From assembly GCF_002140975.2 (NCBI RefSeq), contig NZ_CP147247.1:3659001-3723000 (forward strand): 64,000 nt of DNA. Direction: 5' to 3'. The translations under genes were made by a program, and so were the position numbers. This document shows, piece by piece, positions 24,527-33,157 of the stretch. The notes below the pieces were generated by a model, which ran no database searches, had not been told where the DNA came from, and worked only from the letters and a program-made list of their open reading frames with translations. The stretch's first letter is position 1, and each line of letters begins with the position of its first letter. Source of the stretch: Enterococcus sp. 9E7_DIV0242. GTDB taxonomy: Bacteria; Bacillota; Bacilli; Lactobacillales; Enterococcaceae.

Positions 24527-26408
24527 TGATCCGAAGAAAGGCGCTCGTGGGCCTCAAAATCCTTTAAAAACGTTAAGACGTCTGTTTTCTTATATGGTAA
24601 AAAAATATAAGGTTCAGCTAGTTCTGGTGATGATTTTCATTTTGCTTAGTACCTATGCGAACGTGCGTGGCTCTTTGTTTTTACAGGTCGTAATTGATGA
24701 CCATATCACACCACTGTTAGGGCAAACAAATCCGAATTTTTCCGGTCTGTTGAAAGCCATCACGACAATGGCATTTATCTATGTGACAGGGATTATTTCA
24801 AATCTGCTGTATAACCTGATCATGGTGCGTATCAGTGAAGGCACGCAAAAAGAAATTCGCGATCAGATGTTTACGCATATGGAAACTTTACCAATAGGCT
24901 ATTTTGATTCCAATTCAGATGGCGATATCATGAGTCATTTTACGAATGATACAGATACACTGCGTCAGATGATTTCTCAAAGTATCCCGAACTTGTTGGC
25001 AGCCGTTGTCAGCTTTATCAGTGTTTTCATTGCGATGTTTTCAATCAGTGTGCCGCTGACGTTGATCGTGATCGTTTCCGTTGGATTGATGATCTTGACG
25101 ATTCGTACGATTGCCGGTCGAAGCGGGAAATATTTTGGAAAACAACAGAAAGACTTAGGGCGAGTAAATGGCTATATCGAAGAAATGATGCACGGTCAAA
25201 AGGTCGTTAAGATTTTCAATCATGAGCCGACAGTTATTAATGAATTTAATGAAATCAATGAGTCGTTGCGTGAAAGTGCGACGCAAGCCAACAAATATGC
25301 CAACAGTTTGATGCCGATCATGATGAACCTGTTGAATATTCAATATGTGCTGTTAGCGATCATTGGTGGATTATTCTCTGTTTATGGTATTTCCGGTTTG
25401 ACGATTGGGATGATTGCTTCATTCCTACAATTGAGCCGCTCGCTGAATATGCCGATCAGCCAGGTGTCACAGCAAATCAATTTTGTGATCATGGCTTTGG
25501 CCGGAGCAGATCGAATCTTTAAGCTTCTTGATGAACAATCAGAGGTAGACGATGGCTATGTTACGTTGGTCAATGTGACTAGAGAAAATGGTCAGCTCGT
25601 GGAAAGTGAAGCACGTACAGGTATTTGGGCGTGGAAGCACCCTCATGAAGATGGAACCGTCACTTATACAGAACTGACAGGGGATGTTCGTTTTGAAGAT
25701 GTATCCTTTGGTTATGTTGAAAATAAACGTGTCTTGAAGGATATTCAATTGTATGCGGAACCTGGCCAAAAGGTTGCCTTTGTGGGGGCAACAGGTGCTG
25801 GTAAAACAACGATCACTAATTTGATCAATCGCTTTTATGATATTCAAGAAGGAAAAATTCGTTACGATGGAATCAATGTAAAGAAAATCAAAAAGCATTC
25901 CTTGAGACGTTCACTTGGAATCGTCTTGCAGGACACCCATTTATTTACGGGAACGATTCGTGAGAATATCCGTTATGGGAAGCTGGATGCAAGTGATGAA
26001 GATGTCATAAAGGCAGCACAGCTGGCAAATGCAGAAGTTTTCATCAACAATCTGCCGGATAAATATGATACAGTGCTTACTGGTGATGGGGAAGGTTTAT
26101 CTCAAGGTCAACGGCAGCTGTTGGCGATTGCCAGAGCAGCAATTGCTGATCCTCCAGTTATGATCATGGATGAGGCAACCTCAAGTATCGATACTCGTAC
26201 AGAAAAGCATGTACAAGCCGGGATGGACCGTTTGATGAATGGCAGAACAGTATTTGTTATCGCTCATAGATTGTCAACGATTCAAAATTCAGATGTAATC
26301 ATGGTTATGGACCATGGACGGATTATTGAGCGAGGCAATCACGACGATCTGTTAGCAGAAAAAGGCGTATACTACCAGCTGTATACAGGTAAAGTCGAGT
26401 TGGATTAA
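24516..26408 (+). CDS. ABC multidrug exporter half-transporter (catalytic partner)
   Basis: This 630-aa protein has six transmembrane helices and an ATP-binding domain with Walker A GATGAGKTT, a variant signature LSQGQRQLL and Walker B IMDEAT with the catalytic Glu. The D-loop and H-loop (VIAHRLST) are present. A 35-residue insert before the ATPase domain (about 405-440) is typical of the EfrB/LmrD side. I place the start at ATG 24516, with AAAGGA ten bases upstream; a longer frame from 24429 is a shadow of the upstream gene's end. Together with the upstream half-transporter it forms a heterodimeric exporter. Confidence 0.9.
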   Translation: MMRNDPKKGARGPQNPLKTLRRLFSYMVKKYKVQLVLVMIFILLSTYANVRGSLFLQVVIDDHITPLLGQTNPNFSGLLKAITTMAFIYVTGIISNLLYNLIMVRISEGTQKEIRDQMFTHMETLPIGYFDSNSDGDIMSHFTNDTDTLRQMISQSIPNLLAAVVSFISVFIAMFSISVPLTLIVIVSVGLMILTIRTIAGRSGKYFGKQQKDLGRVNGYIEEMMHGQKVVKIFNHEPTVINEFNEINESLRESATQANKYANSLMPIMMNLLNIQYVLLAIIGGLFSVYGISGLTIGMIASFLQLSRSLNMPISQVSQQINFVIMALAGADRIFKLLDEQSEVDDGYVTLVNVTRENGQLVESEARTGIWAWKHPHEDGTVTYTELTGDVRFEDVSFGYVENKRVLKDIQLYAEPGQKVAFVGATGAGKTTITNLINRFYDIQEGKIRYDGINVKKIKKHSLRRSLGIVLQDTHLFTGTIRENIRYGKLDASDEDVIKAAQLANAEVFINNLPDKYDTVLTGDGEGLSQGQRQLLAIARAAIADPPVMIMDEATSSIDTRTEKHVQAGMDRLMNGRTVFVIAHRLSTIQNSDVIMVMDHGRIIERGNHDDLLAEKGVYYQLYTGKVELD

Positions 26409-26423
26409 AGGAAAAATAAAACT

Positions 26424-26509
26424 GACCGGATGGGTAAGTTCTGGTTTTCAAAGGCTGATGGATTTTTAGTTGCTTTTGAAAGTCAGGAACTAACTTCCGG
26501 TCTTTTTTT
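26424..26509 (+). terminator. long terminator after the ABC exporter operon
   Basis: The outer stem GACCGGA / TCCGGTC (26424-26430 with 26496-26502) encloses further paired segments and is followed by a run of T to 26509. It closes the MarR-ABC-ABC operon. Confidence 0.8.
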
Positions 26510-26663
26510 GTTGCCGACGACTCATGGATACTATAGAAAGGAAATATAATGCAATCAACCCAAAGTGGAACTCCTAGTGTAACGGCCTGGCTGAGTCAGT
26601 GTATTCAGCTTTTTAATTTTGAAGGACAAACAGATTCGTGTAAGAGAGAGGAGTGTGTATGCT

Positions 26664-26692
26664 TTCTCAAAATTTTTTTCCGGTGCTATAAT
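26664..26692 (+). promoter_or_regulatory. promoter of the cation efflux gene
   Basis: An extended -10 TGCTATAAT (hexamer 26687-26692) has a TTCTCA -35 (26664-26669) at 17 bases. Transcription would start near 26699, just upstream of the RBS at about 26703-26712. The gap from 26409 to 26719 otherwise holds only the terminator before it. Confidence 0.65.
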
Positions 26693-26719
26693 TCGATTGA
26701 AGAGAAGGGTGGTCAGGTT

Positions 26720-27655
26720 ATGACAGAACATCAATCAAATGGGATGTTTGCGGTTCTCGCTGCATTAGGGGCAAACATTCTAGTGGCTATCAGCAAGTTT
26801 ATCGGCTATGCGTTTAGCGGAAGTGCAGCGATGCTTAACGAAAGTATCCACAGTGTCGTCGATTGCAGTAATCAGATTTTGCTGTTATTCGGCAATAAGC
26901 GAGCCGGACGTGGTCAAAGTGAGCTTCATCAGTTCGGAGAAGGGCGCGCGAAGTATTTTTTTAGTACGATTGTTGCGACCATGTTGTTTTTTGGTGGTGG
27001 CGCGTTAGGTGTGATGGAGGCGTTTCAAAAGTTGTTGCATCCTTCCCATGATGTAGAAAATCCATGGTTGGTCATTGGAATCTTGGTTTTCGGGATGATC
27101 GTTGAAGGAAGCTCTTTGAGAATCGCTGTGAAGGAAATTCGGGTATTGAACACAGAGAAGCTTTCCTTACTTAGATTTCTGCGTGAAAGTCGCCATAGTG
27201 AGATATTGATTATTTTCACAGAGGATTTTTGTGCAGTCATTGGGTTGCTTGTAGCTCTTATTGGAACCATTCTGACGATGGTTACTGGAATAGCTGCATT
27301 TGATGCGATCAGTGGTCTTTTGATTGGGCTGCTATTAATGTTTGCGGCGATTTTTCTAGCCAAAGAATTTTACAGCTTGATCATTGGAGAGAGTGTGACC
27401 GCCAGTGATCTAGTAAAAATCAGACAAGCTTTTGTTCGTAATGAAGTGGATCGCTTGATCGATATCAAAACGGTTCATCTAAGTCCTTCAGAAATTCTGG
27501 TGGCTGCCAAAATCGATGTGGAGGATATCTATGAAGATGTCGCTTATGATGTTGTGAATAGCATCGAACGGGAAATACGGCGGGTGCTTGAGGATAAAAA
27601 AGTATATATCTATATTGAGACGGATAAATATGATCCAAATTATCGGCGGGAATGA
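26720..27655 (+). CDS. cation diffusion facilitator family transporter
   Basis: This 311-aa protein exports divalent metal ions (often zinc, manganese or iron) in exchange for protons. There are about six transmembrane helices (residues 10-225). The NESIHSVVDCSNQ segment in helix 2 supplies the HxxxD metal site and EDFCAVIGLLVALIG is the second site in helix 5. A cytoplasmic C-terminal domain carries the HLSPSEILVAAKID strand. An upstream in-frame ATG at 26549 would add 57 residues without a fold, and the promoter at 26664-26692 lies inside that stretch, so ATG 26720 is preferred. The metal specificity is not clear. Confidence 0.87.
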   Translation: MTEHQSNGMFAVLAALGANILVAISKFIGYAFSGSAAMLNESIHSVVDCSNQILLLFGNKRAGRGQSELHQFGEGRAKYFFSTIVATMLFFGGGALGVMEAFQKLLHPSHDVENPWLVIGILVFGMIVEGSSLRIAVKEIRVLNTEKLSLLRFLRESRHSEILIIFTEDFCAVIGLLVALIGTILTMVTGIAAFDAISGLLIGLLLMFAAIFLAKEFYSLIIGESVTASDLVKIRQAFVRNEVDRLIDIKTVHLSPSEILVAAKIDVEDIYEDVAYDVVNSIEREIRRVLEDKKVYIYIETDKYDPNYRRE

Positions 27656-27757
27656 AATGGATAAGCTGAAACAGATGTCTTTTACCATGAAAATAGGTTT
27701 ATTTTTTTATTCTTTACTCAATTAGCTGTGGAATGAAAATAGAAAGGAAGAAGATAC

Positions 27758-29464
27758 ATGAAGAGTCCTAAAACAGATGGGTTTAAAGCATTAAGTGATT
27801 TTCTTTCTTCACTGAAAATTAATTTGTATTCAGGGGTTACTGGCGGAGGTGTGATTCATTTCTTAAAATATTTGGGCCCTTATAAAGGGAGCGAGAACAG
27901 CGATTCGCCTGCGTTCTTTACTCTCAGTGAATATGCCGCCGGTTTCACCCCTTTAGGATATTATCTTGCGACGGGTCAGGTTTCTGCTGCTGTAGCGACA
28001 ACAGGAGCCGCTACTAAGTTATTAGCCTGTGGTCTTAGTGATGGGAAACTCCATGATATTCCTTCGGTTTATTTGTTTCCTGTATCAAACATTTCTCATG
28101 CAGAAGACGAGGCTTTACAAGATACCTCTATTTATGGGAGTAACATTGTTCAGCAATTGCGAGCAGAGTTTCCGGAACAGGTTTTTCTTTTAGATAATGT
28201 CTTTAACTTTAAAGAACAACTAAAGAATGCGGAGCAAGTCTTGATGTCTCGAAAGCCAGTCGTCTTTTTATTGGATAATGAGACGATGATGTTACCCAAC
28301 TATGAAGCCGTACAAACGACTACTTTCGAAGAACCAGATGATATAGAAGAGATAAAAGTCTTTTTAAAGCAGTTTAAGGAAAAAACTGATGGAAAACGAG
28401 TGATTTTGCTTGTTGGAGAAGAAGGGATACATGATGTTGGTATTCGTAAACTCACAACAGCAGTTTGTAAGGAGTTGAAGGCAGCTGCAGTTTGGAGTAT
28501 GAATGGTGGGAATTGTGTGGAAGCCGATAATCCCTATGGGTACGGGTATATTTCTTTTGGTGGAAATGATCGAGCTCTGGATTTATGGTCTTCTATTAGT
28601 GAGGAAGACGTAGTACTTTGTGTTGGAGCTTCACCTGATGAATACACAACAGACCTTAAGAAAATAAAAGCTAACGATGTTTTTTTCATAAATAATATCC
28701 CTAATGCCTATGGTCAGATTCGCGGGAGCTTTCAACATGGCGTGGCTCATAATGTGTATCAGATCAGTGCGCCGATAACTGAAGTATTGCAGTCGCTTAT
28801 TAATGAAGGTCATTACGCAACTGTTGCTTGCCCAAAAGCTCCTGAAAACCTGAACGATCGAGATATCCTACCGCCTCGAAAAGGTTTCGCCGATATGGAA
28901 AAAGTCTACAAACGCCTTTACGATTGGTGGCAACCAGATAGTTTGATTATTAGCGATGTCTGTCTTGTTTATAAAGACTATCAATATGTGACCCAAAGAC
29001 CTAATGAAAATATTACTTATTTTTCCTTCTACAGAGGGTCTGCAATGGGTGGAGCCTATGGCGTTGCAGTAGGTGCAAAACTGGGTGCACCAGATAAACG
29101 CGTCTATTTATTCAGTGGAGATGGTTGTTTTAGACTTTATGGAGGAAGTTTAGAAGAAGCTAAAAATTTAGGCATTGTTTTATTTTTAATTAATAACCAA
29201 AATTACTCCATTGTTTCTCAAGGTCTGCCTAAAATTCTTCCCGATGTCAAACCTGAGCGTTACCATGATGATTTAAATGGCCTCGATTATTGCAAAGTAG
29301 CAGAGGCATCTGGCTGGTTGAGTTATTCTGTCGCGACGGATTTAAGTAATTTTGATGAAATCTTGTCAGAAATAGAAAAAAATGAAACGCGCTCTATTCT
29401 TGTCAATATACCAGTAGATCCAGAACAAATTTTAGGTCAAAATCCACGGGTTCGTAATTTATAA
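27758..29464 (+). CDS. thiamine-diphosphate-dependent enzyme (acetolactate synthase/decarboxylase-like)
   Basis: This 568-aa protein has the three-domain layout of the pyruvate oxidase/acetolactate synthase/decarboxylase superfamily. The N-terminal PYR domain has Glu58 in TLSEYAAGF, in the place of the ThDP-activating Glu. A middle domain (about 190-340) lacks an obvious FAD signature. The C-terminal PP domain contains the ThDP/Mg motif SGDGCF followed 27 residues later by LINNQNYS. The substrate cannot be named: the sequence does not match IlvB or pyruvate oxidase closely. It forms a two-gene operon with a MEKHLA-domain protein 14 bases downstream. Confidence 0.78.
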   Translation: MKSPKTDGFKALSDFLSSLKINLYSGVTGGGVIHFLKYLGPYKGSENSDSPAFFTLSEYAAGFTPLGYYLATGQVSAAVATTGAATKLLACGLSDGKLHDIPSVYLFPVSNISHAEDEALQDTSIYGSNIVQQLRAEFPEQVFLLDNVFNFKEQLKNAEQVLMSRKPVVFLLDNETMMLPNYEAVQTTTFEEPDDIEEIKVFLKQFKEKTDGKRVILLVGEEGIHDVGIRKLTTAVCKELKAAAVWSMNGGNCVEADNPYGYGYISFGGNDRALDLWSSISEEDVVLCVGASPDEYTTDLKKIKANDVFFINNIPNAYGQIRGSFQHGVAHNVYQISAPITEVLQSLINEGHYATVACPKAPENLNDRDILPPRKGFADMEKVYKRLYDWWQPDSLIISDVCLVYKDYQYVTQRPNENITYFSFYRGSAMGGAYGVAVGAKLGAPDKRVYLFSGDGCFRLYGGSLEEAKNLGIVLFLINNQNYSIVSQGLPKILPDVKPERYHDDLNGLDYCKVAEASGWLSYSVATDLSNFDEILSEIEKNETRSILVNIPVDPEQILGQNPRVRNL

Positions 29465-29478
29465 AAGGAGGGCATCGT

Positions 29479-29940
29479 ATGGATAAAAATGAGCGGTATA
29501 AATTGCTTGAACTGCTTGAACAGTCTTATGAACATTGGACGAAAGGAAGACAATTTCCTGTTCCCAGTCAAGAAAAGCAAAGGTATGTCTGGCTGGATGA
29601 GCAAGCACCTTTTGGATTGCTAGTTCAAAATACCAAAGAAGATCCGACCTTTATTTATGCCAATCAAAAGGCACAGGATATTTTCGGTTATACCTTGTCT
29701 GAGTTTTTAACGACTCCTTCAAGAAAAAGCGCGCCTACTGCAAATCAGGAAGATCGCAAACAAATGTTGCGAGACGTAGAAAAAACTGGGATTTCTGATA
29801 ACTATAAAGGAACCAGAGTGGATCATCAGGGGAATTTATTTGAAATATCTAAAGGGAGTATTTGGAAAGTCCTGGATGATTCAGGTAAGACAGTCGGTAT
29901 AGCTGCGATGATTTTTGTGGATGCTCCGCCGGTAGTATAA
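29479..29940 (+). CDS. MEKHLA-domain (PAS-like) protein
   Basis: This 153-aa protein is made of one MEKHLA domain, a PAS-like fold. Landmarks are TFIYANQKAQDIFGYTLSEF, the TPSRKSAPTANQEDR segment and DNYKGTRVDHQGNLFEISKGSIWKV. In plants the domain follows homeodomains; bacterial proteins of this length stand alone and their role is unknown, with a small-molecule or redox sensor as a possibility. It follows a ThDP enzyme gene by 14 bases, with an AAAGGAGGG RBS, and ends at a strong terminator. The pairing suggests it binds a ligand or product of that enzyme. Confidence 0.82.
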   Translation: MDKNERYKLLELLEQSYEHWTKGRQFPVPSQEKQRYVWLDEQAPFGLLVQNTKEDPTFIYANQKAQDIFGYTLSEFLTTPSRKSAPTANQEDRKQMLRDVEKTGISDNYKGTRVDHQGNLFEISKGSIWKVLDDSGKTVGIAAMIFVDAPPVV

Positions 29941-29942
29941 GC

Positions 29943-29980
29943 AAACAGAGCAAACTTTACACGGAAAGTTTGCTCTGTTT
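29943..29980 (+). terminator. rho-independent terminator
   Basis: A 16-bp perfect stem (29943-29958 with 29965-29980) has a 6-nt loop and the downstream arm ends in GTTTCTG. It closes the ThDP-MEKHLA operon. Confidence 0.9.
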
Positions 29981-30238
29981 CTGTATCTATTGCAAGATAT
30001 AAACAATCTGAACTGATTAAGCGTCCATGATAAAAGAAATACAAAAAAACTTTGTTATAGAGATATTCAGGATAATTAAGAGTTATTTATAAAGTTTGGA
30101 TTTACGATGATAGTGAAGTACGACCAAAGATTGGAAATTAGAGCGAATAAAGTAATTAAAGAATAAGCAAAACAGAACGGTAATAGAAACCGTTTTCCCA
30201 AAATAATAGTTATTTAATTGTTTTATAGAAAAAAGTAG

Positions 30239-30289
30239 TTGATTTTATTTTAGAAAACGCTTACTATGGAATTAAGGAAACCGGTACCC
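30239..30289 (+). promoter_or_regulatory. LacI-regulator promoter with cre box and operator-like repeats
   Basis: TTGATT (30239-30244), a 17-bp spacer and TACTAT (30262-30267) form the promoter. The AGAAAACGCTTACT at 30252-30265 matches the cre consensus at 13 of 14 positions and overlaps spacer and -10, so CcpA should repress it in glucose. GGAAACCGGTACCC at 30276-30289 and GAAACCGTTTTCC at about 30186-30198 resemble the operator at 31310. The rest of 29981-30238 is AT-rich and empty. Confidence 0.72.
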
Positions 30290-30298
30290 AAGGAGTGA

Positions 30299-31291
30299 AT
30301 GCAAGTGAAAGAAAATATTACGATTTCAGATGTTGCGGCCCAAGCGGGTGTGTCGAAAGCAACGATTTCCAGATATTTGAATGGCAAGTACAATCATATG
30401 TCTGAAAAAACAAAAAAGAAAATCGAGCTGGTCATTGCTGAACTGGACTATCGTCCAAGCAAGCAAGCGCAGCAGTTGAAATCCAAAAAGAGTTCCTTGA
30501 TCGGTATCATTGTAGCAGATATAGAAAATCTTTATTCCTCTTATCTCATCAAGGCAGTGCAAGAAGTTTGTCTGGACAAGGGCTATCAGATGATCATCAT
30601 GAGTACAGATAATTCACTGGAGGAAGAACAACGAGCCTTGGTTCAGCTTTTAGATCAAAATGTGGAAGGCATCCTACTCCAACCAGTAGCGACGCAGCTG
30701 GAAAGCTTTTCTCTTTTAACAGAAACCAATATCCCTGTGGTATTACTAGATCGTTCGCTGAATACCTTCAAATGGACGACTGTCCGTTCCAATAACTATG
30801 GCATTACGAAACAGTTAGGTGAGTTGATTGCTGAAAAAGGGTATGAAAAAATTGTTCATGTAACGGAACCACTGGACAATCTAAGTGTTCGGCTTGAACG
30901 ATATGAAGCAATGAAGCATAAAGCTATGGAACATGGGATGGAAATAGAGATCGTTGAAATTCGAAAAAACGAACAGCGAGTAGCAAACTATCTACAGCAG
31001 CACACATTGGATAAAAAAATGGCCTTCTTTGCGGCAAACGGGAATGCACTCTACGAAGTGATTGCCACGCTTCAAAAGGAAAATATCCAATTCCCTGAGC
31101 AATGTGGTGTTTGCGGATATGACGATTGGTTTTGGGCAGAATTGATTACGCCGGGAATCACAACGATCCATCAAGATTCACTAAAAATTGGAAAGCGTTC
31201 TGCCGAAATATTGTATGAAATCATTGCAGGTGAGCAAATCGAGGAGCAAATCGAGATTCCATCACAATTACATATTAGAGGTTCTTTATAA
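30299..31291 (+). CDS. LacI-family repressor of the catabolic operon
   Basis: This 330-aa regulator has an N-terminal LacI helix-turn-helix (ITISDVAAQAGVSKATISRYLNG) and hinge helix (PSKQAQQLKSKKS), followed by a periplasmic-binding-protein-like effector domain with SSLIGIIVADIENLYSSYL and CGVCGYDDWFWAELITPGITTIHQD. It probably recognises the palindrome at 31310-31331 just after its own gene, and similar half-sites at its promoter. The GTG at 30305 is a possible alternative start, because AAGGAG is only about four bases from ATG 30299. The likely ligand is a sugar or sugar acid handled by the downstream operon. Confidence 0.9.
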   Translation: MQVKENITISDVAAQAGVSKATISRYLNGKYNHMSEKTKKKIELVIAELDYRPSKQAQQLKSKKSSLIGIIVADIENLYSSYLIKAVQEVCLDKGYQMIIMSTDNSLEEEQRALVQLLDQNVEGILLQPVATQLESFSLLTETNIPVVLLDRSLNTFKWTTVRSNNYGITKQLGELIAEKGYEKIVHVTEPLDNLSVRLERYEAMKHKAMEHGMEIEIVEIRKNEQRVANYLQQHTLDKKMAFFAANGNALYEVIATLQKENIQFPEQCGVCGYDDWFWAELITPGITTIHQDSLKIGKRSAEILYEIIAGEQIEEQIEIPSQLHIRGSL

Positions 31292-31309
31292 GAGCTTCTT
31301 TTTAGTCCT

Positions 31310-31331
31310 TTTGGAAACCGGTTTCCAAAAA
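31310..31331. promoter_or_regulatory. perfect LacI-type operator
   Basis: This 22-bp perfect palindrome centred on CCGG (half-site TTTTGGAAACC) has the shape of LacI-family operators. It lies 30 bases before the first gene of the catabolic operon and directly after the LacI gene, so it should control read-through or a start within the gap. Confidence 0.85.
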
Positions 31332-31360
31332 GGGGATAGATTAGAAATGGAGGGCAATAA

Positions 31361-32089
31361 ATGACTGAGATTTTTATTAACACGATCGTAAAAGAAGAGG
31401 CAATGACTCAAATAGAATTTTTAAAACAATTGGCGGCACTGCAACTTCCAATCAAGGGCGTCGAAATCAGAAGAGAGATGCTTTCAACCGTTCGTGAAAA
31501 AAGAGAAGAAGAGTTGAAAGTAATTGCTGAGCTGGCACAAAAAAATAGCTGGGTCATGATGTACTCTGTACCTGAATCGCTCTTTTTAGCAGAAGGTATC
31601 AATCCTGATTTTTCGATTTGGATTAAGGAGCTGCAAGCTTTTAACGGAGAATCGATGAAAGTAAATACAGGAGACGTAGCAAGTATCTCGTTAGCAGATG
31701 GATCAACGTTGAAAGCAGCATTGGATAAAGCCGGCATTCGAGTGACGATTGAAAACGATCAGACACTTGAGAATGGGACCTTTGCAGCAACGCAACAGGC
31801 GTTACGTGAGATTCAAGAGGCTGACCTACCTATTGGTTATACCTTTGATGTAGGGAACTGGTTAGTAATGGATGAATCTCCGGAGAATGCGTATCAGCAG
31901 TTGAAGCAAGCGATCGATGTGATCCATTTGAAAAATATGAATGAGCAAAAGCAAGCGGTCCTTTTAGACTTAGGAAAAGCGGACTGGCCACTATTTGTAA
32001 GAGGTCAGAAAACTGTGGTACTTGAATATCCAATGAAATTGTCTGAAATAGAAAAAGAAATCGAGCGAGTGACAGAGGAGGGAAAGTAA
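31361..32089 (+). CDS. sugar-phosphate isomerase/epimerase-like TIM-barrel protein
   Basis: This 242-aa protein of the xylose-isomerase-like TIM-barrel superfamily has metal-ligand acids in the expected places: GVEIRRE (strand 2), VTIEND (strand 5), YTFDVGNW (strand 6), VIHLKNM (His, strand 7) and VVLEYPM (strand 8). Members isomerise or epimerise sugars and sugar phosphates, or act as epimerases of keto-acids. It is the first gene of the operon and its stop is followed directly by the kinase GTG. The substrate is unknown. Confidence 0.82.
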   Translation: MTEIFINTIVKEEAMTQIEFLKQLAALQLPIKGVEIRREMLSTVREKREEELKVIAELAQKNSWVMMYSVPESLFLAEGINPDFSIWIKELQAFNGESMKVNTGDVASISLADGSTLKAALDKAGIRVTIENDQTLENGTFAATQQALREIQEADLPIGYTFDVGNWLVMDESPENAYQQLKQAIDVIHLKNMNEQKQAVLLDLGKADWPLFVRGQKTVVLEYPMKLSEIEKEIERVTEEGK

Positions 32090-33064
32090 GTGGGAAAAAT
32101 CGTAATGATTGGCGAACCAATGGCGATGTTCGTTGCTAAAACAGCTGGCAAGCTCAAAGATGTCCGGGATTTTCAGATGTTTACGGCAGGCGCAGAGGTC
32201 AATGTATCAGTGGGAGCGGTCCGACTGGGACATGAGGTGGAGTATATTACCCAGCTAGGCAAAGATCCATTTGGGGAATACATCCAAGAATATCTGGAGC
32301 AGGAAGGAATCGGTACTTCATTTGTTCAGACGACGGCAGAATTTCCGACAGGCTTTCAGCTAAAGAATAAGGTAGCGAAGAATGATCCGGAAGTCGTTTA
32401 TTTTAGAAAAGGGTCTGCCGCATCGCATTTAGGAAAAGAGCTAGTAGAAAAAATTGATTTTTCAGATGTGGATATTTTTCATGTAACGGGTATTTTTATG
32501 GCATTGAATGATACAACCTATGAATTGATTAAAGCCTTGATCAAGAAAGCTAAAGAGCAGGAAACCTTAATTACCTTCGATCCTAATTTACGACCAACAC
32601 TTTGGGCGAGTCAGAAATTTATGGTCGAGCGAATAAATGAAATCGCTTCCCACGCGGATTATGTGCTCCCGGGAATTGGCGAAGGCTTTATCCTGACAGG
32701 CTATGCTGAAAAAGAAGAGATTGCCGATTTTTACTTGGACAGAGGTGCGAAGGGTGTCATCGTTAAGGCAGGATCGAACGGTGCTTATGCAAAGTGTATA
32801 CAGGAAGACGGTCGTATTTTTGAACAAAACAGGTATGGCTTTAAGCTGGCTCAAGTAGTAGATACTGTTGGAGCAGGAGACGGCTTTGCAGTTGGTGTGA
32901 TCACTGGGCTGTTGGAACAGCTTCCGATGGAGGATATTTTGACACGAGCGAATGCGATTGGCGCGATTCAAGTCAGTCACATTAGTGATAATGAGAACCT
33001 CCCAACACGGGAAAAGCTGGCTGCATTTATTGACGGATATAAAACAAATGGAGGGATAGTGTGA
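32090..33064 (+). CDS. PfkB-family kinase, 2-dehydro-3-deoxygluconokinase-like
   Basis: This 324-aa ribokinase-like sugar kinase has the N-terminal GEPMAMF and AGAEVNVSVGAVRLG substrate-binding segment typical of KdgK. It has the PfkB signature DTVGAGDGFAVG (catalytic Asp) in the C-terminal part and DPNLRPTLW as the second family motif. It phosphorylates a keto-deoxy sugar acid or related hexulose. The GTG start directly abuts the stop of the isomerase gene. The next operon gene is separated from it by an inserted IS110-family element. Confidence 0.88.
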   Translation: MGKIVMIGEPMAMFVAKTAGKLKDVRDFQMFTAGAEVNVSVGAVRLGHEVEYITQLGKDPFGEYIQEYLEQEGIGTSFVQTTAEFPTGFQLKNKVAKNDPEVVYFRKGSAASHLGKELVEKIDFSDVDIFHVTGIFMALNDTTYELIKALIKKAKEQETLITFDPNLRPTLWASQKFMVERINEIASHADYVLPGIGEGFILTGYAEKEEIADFYLDRGAKGVIVKAGSNGAYAKCIQEDGRIFEQNRYGFKLAQVVDTVGAGDGFAVGVITGLLEQLPMEDILTRANAIGAIQVSHISDNENLPTREKLAAFIDGYKTNGGIV

Positions 33065-33157
33065 AAACTAATCCATCTAGGATAAGAAGCAGTCCAATAA
33101 ATAAAGCGCACACCAAATAAACGTCAAAAACGACAGGTCCGACGATAAAAAAGTTAT

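Noticed and set aside
26549..26719. An N-terminal extension of the cation efflux gene from ATG 26549
   Set aside because: It has a fair RBS, but the 57 extra residues fit no family member and contain a good promoter immediately before the accepted start.
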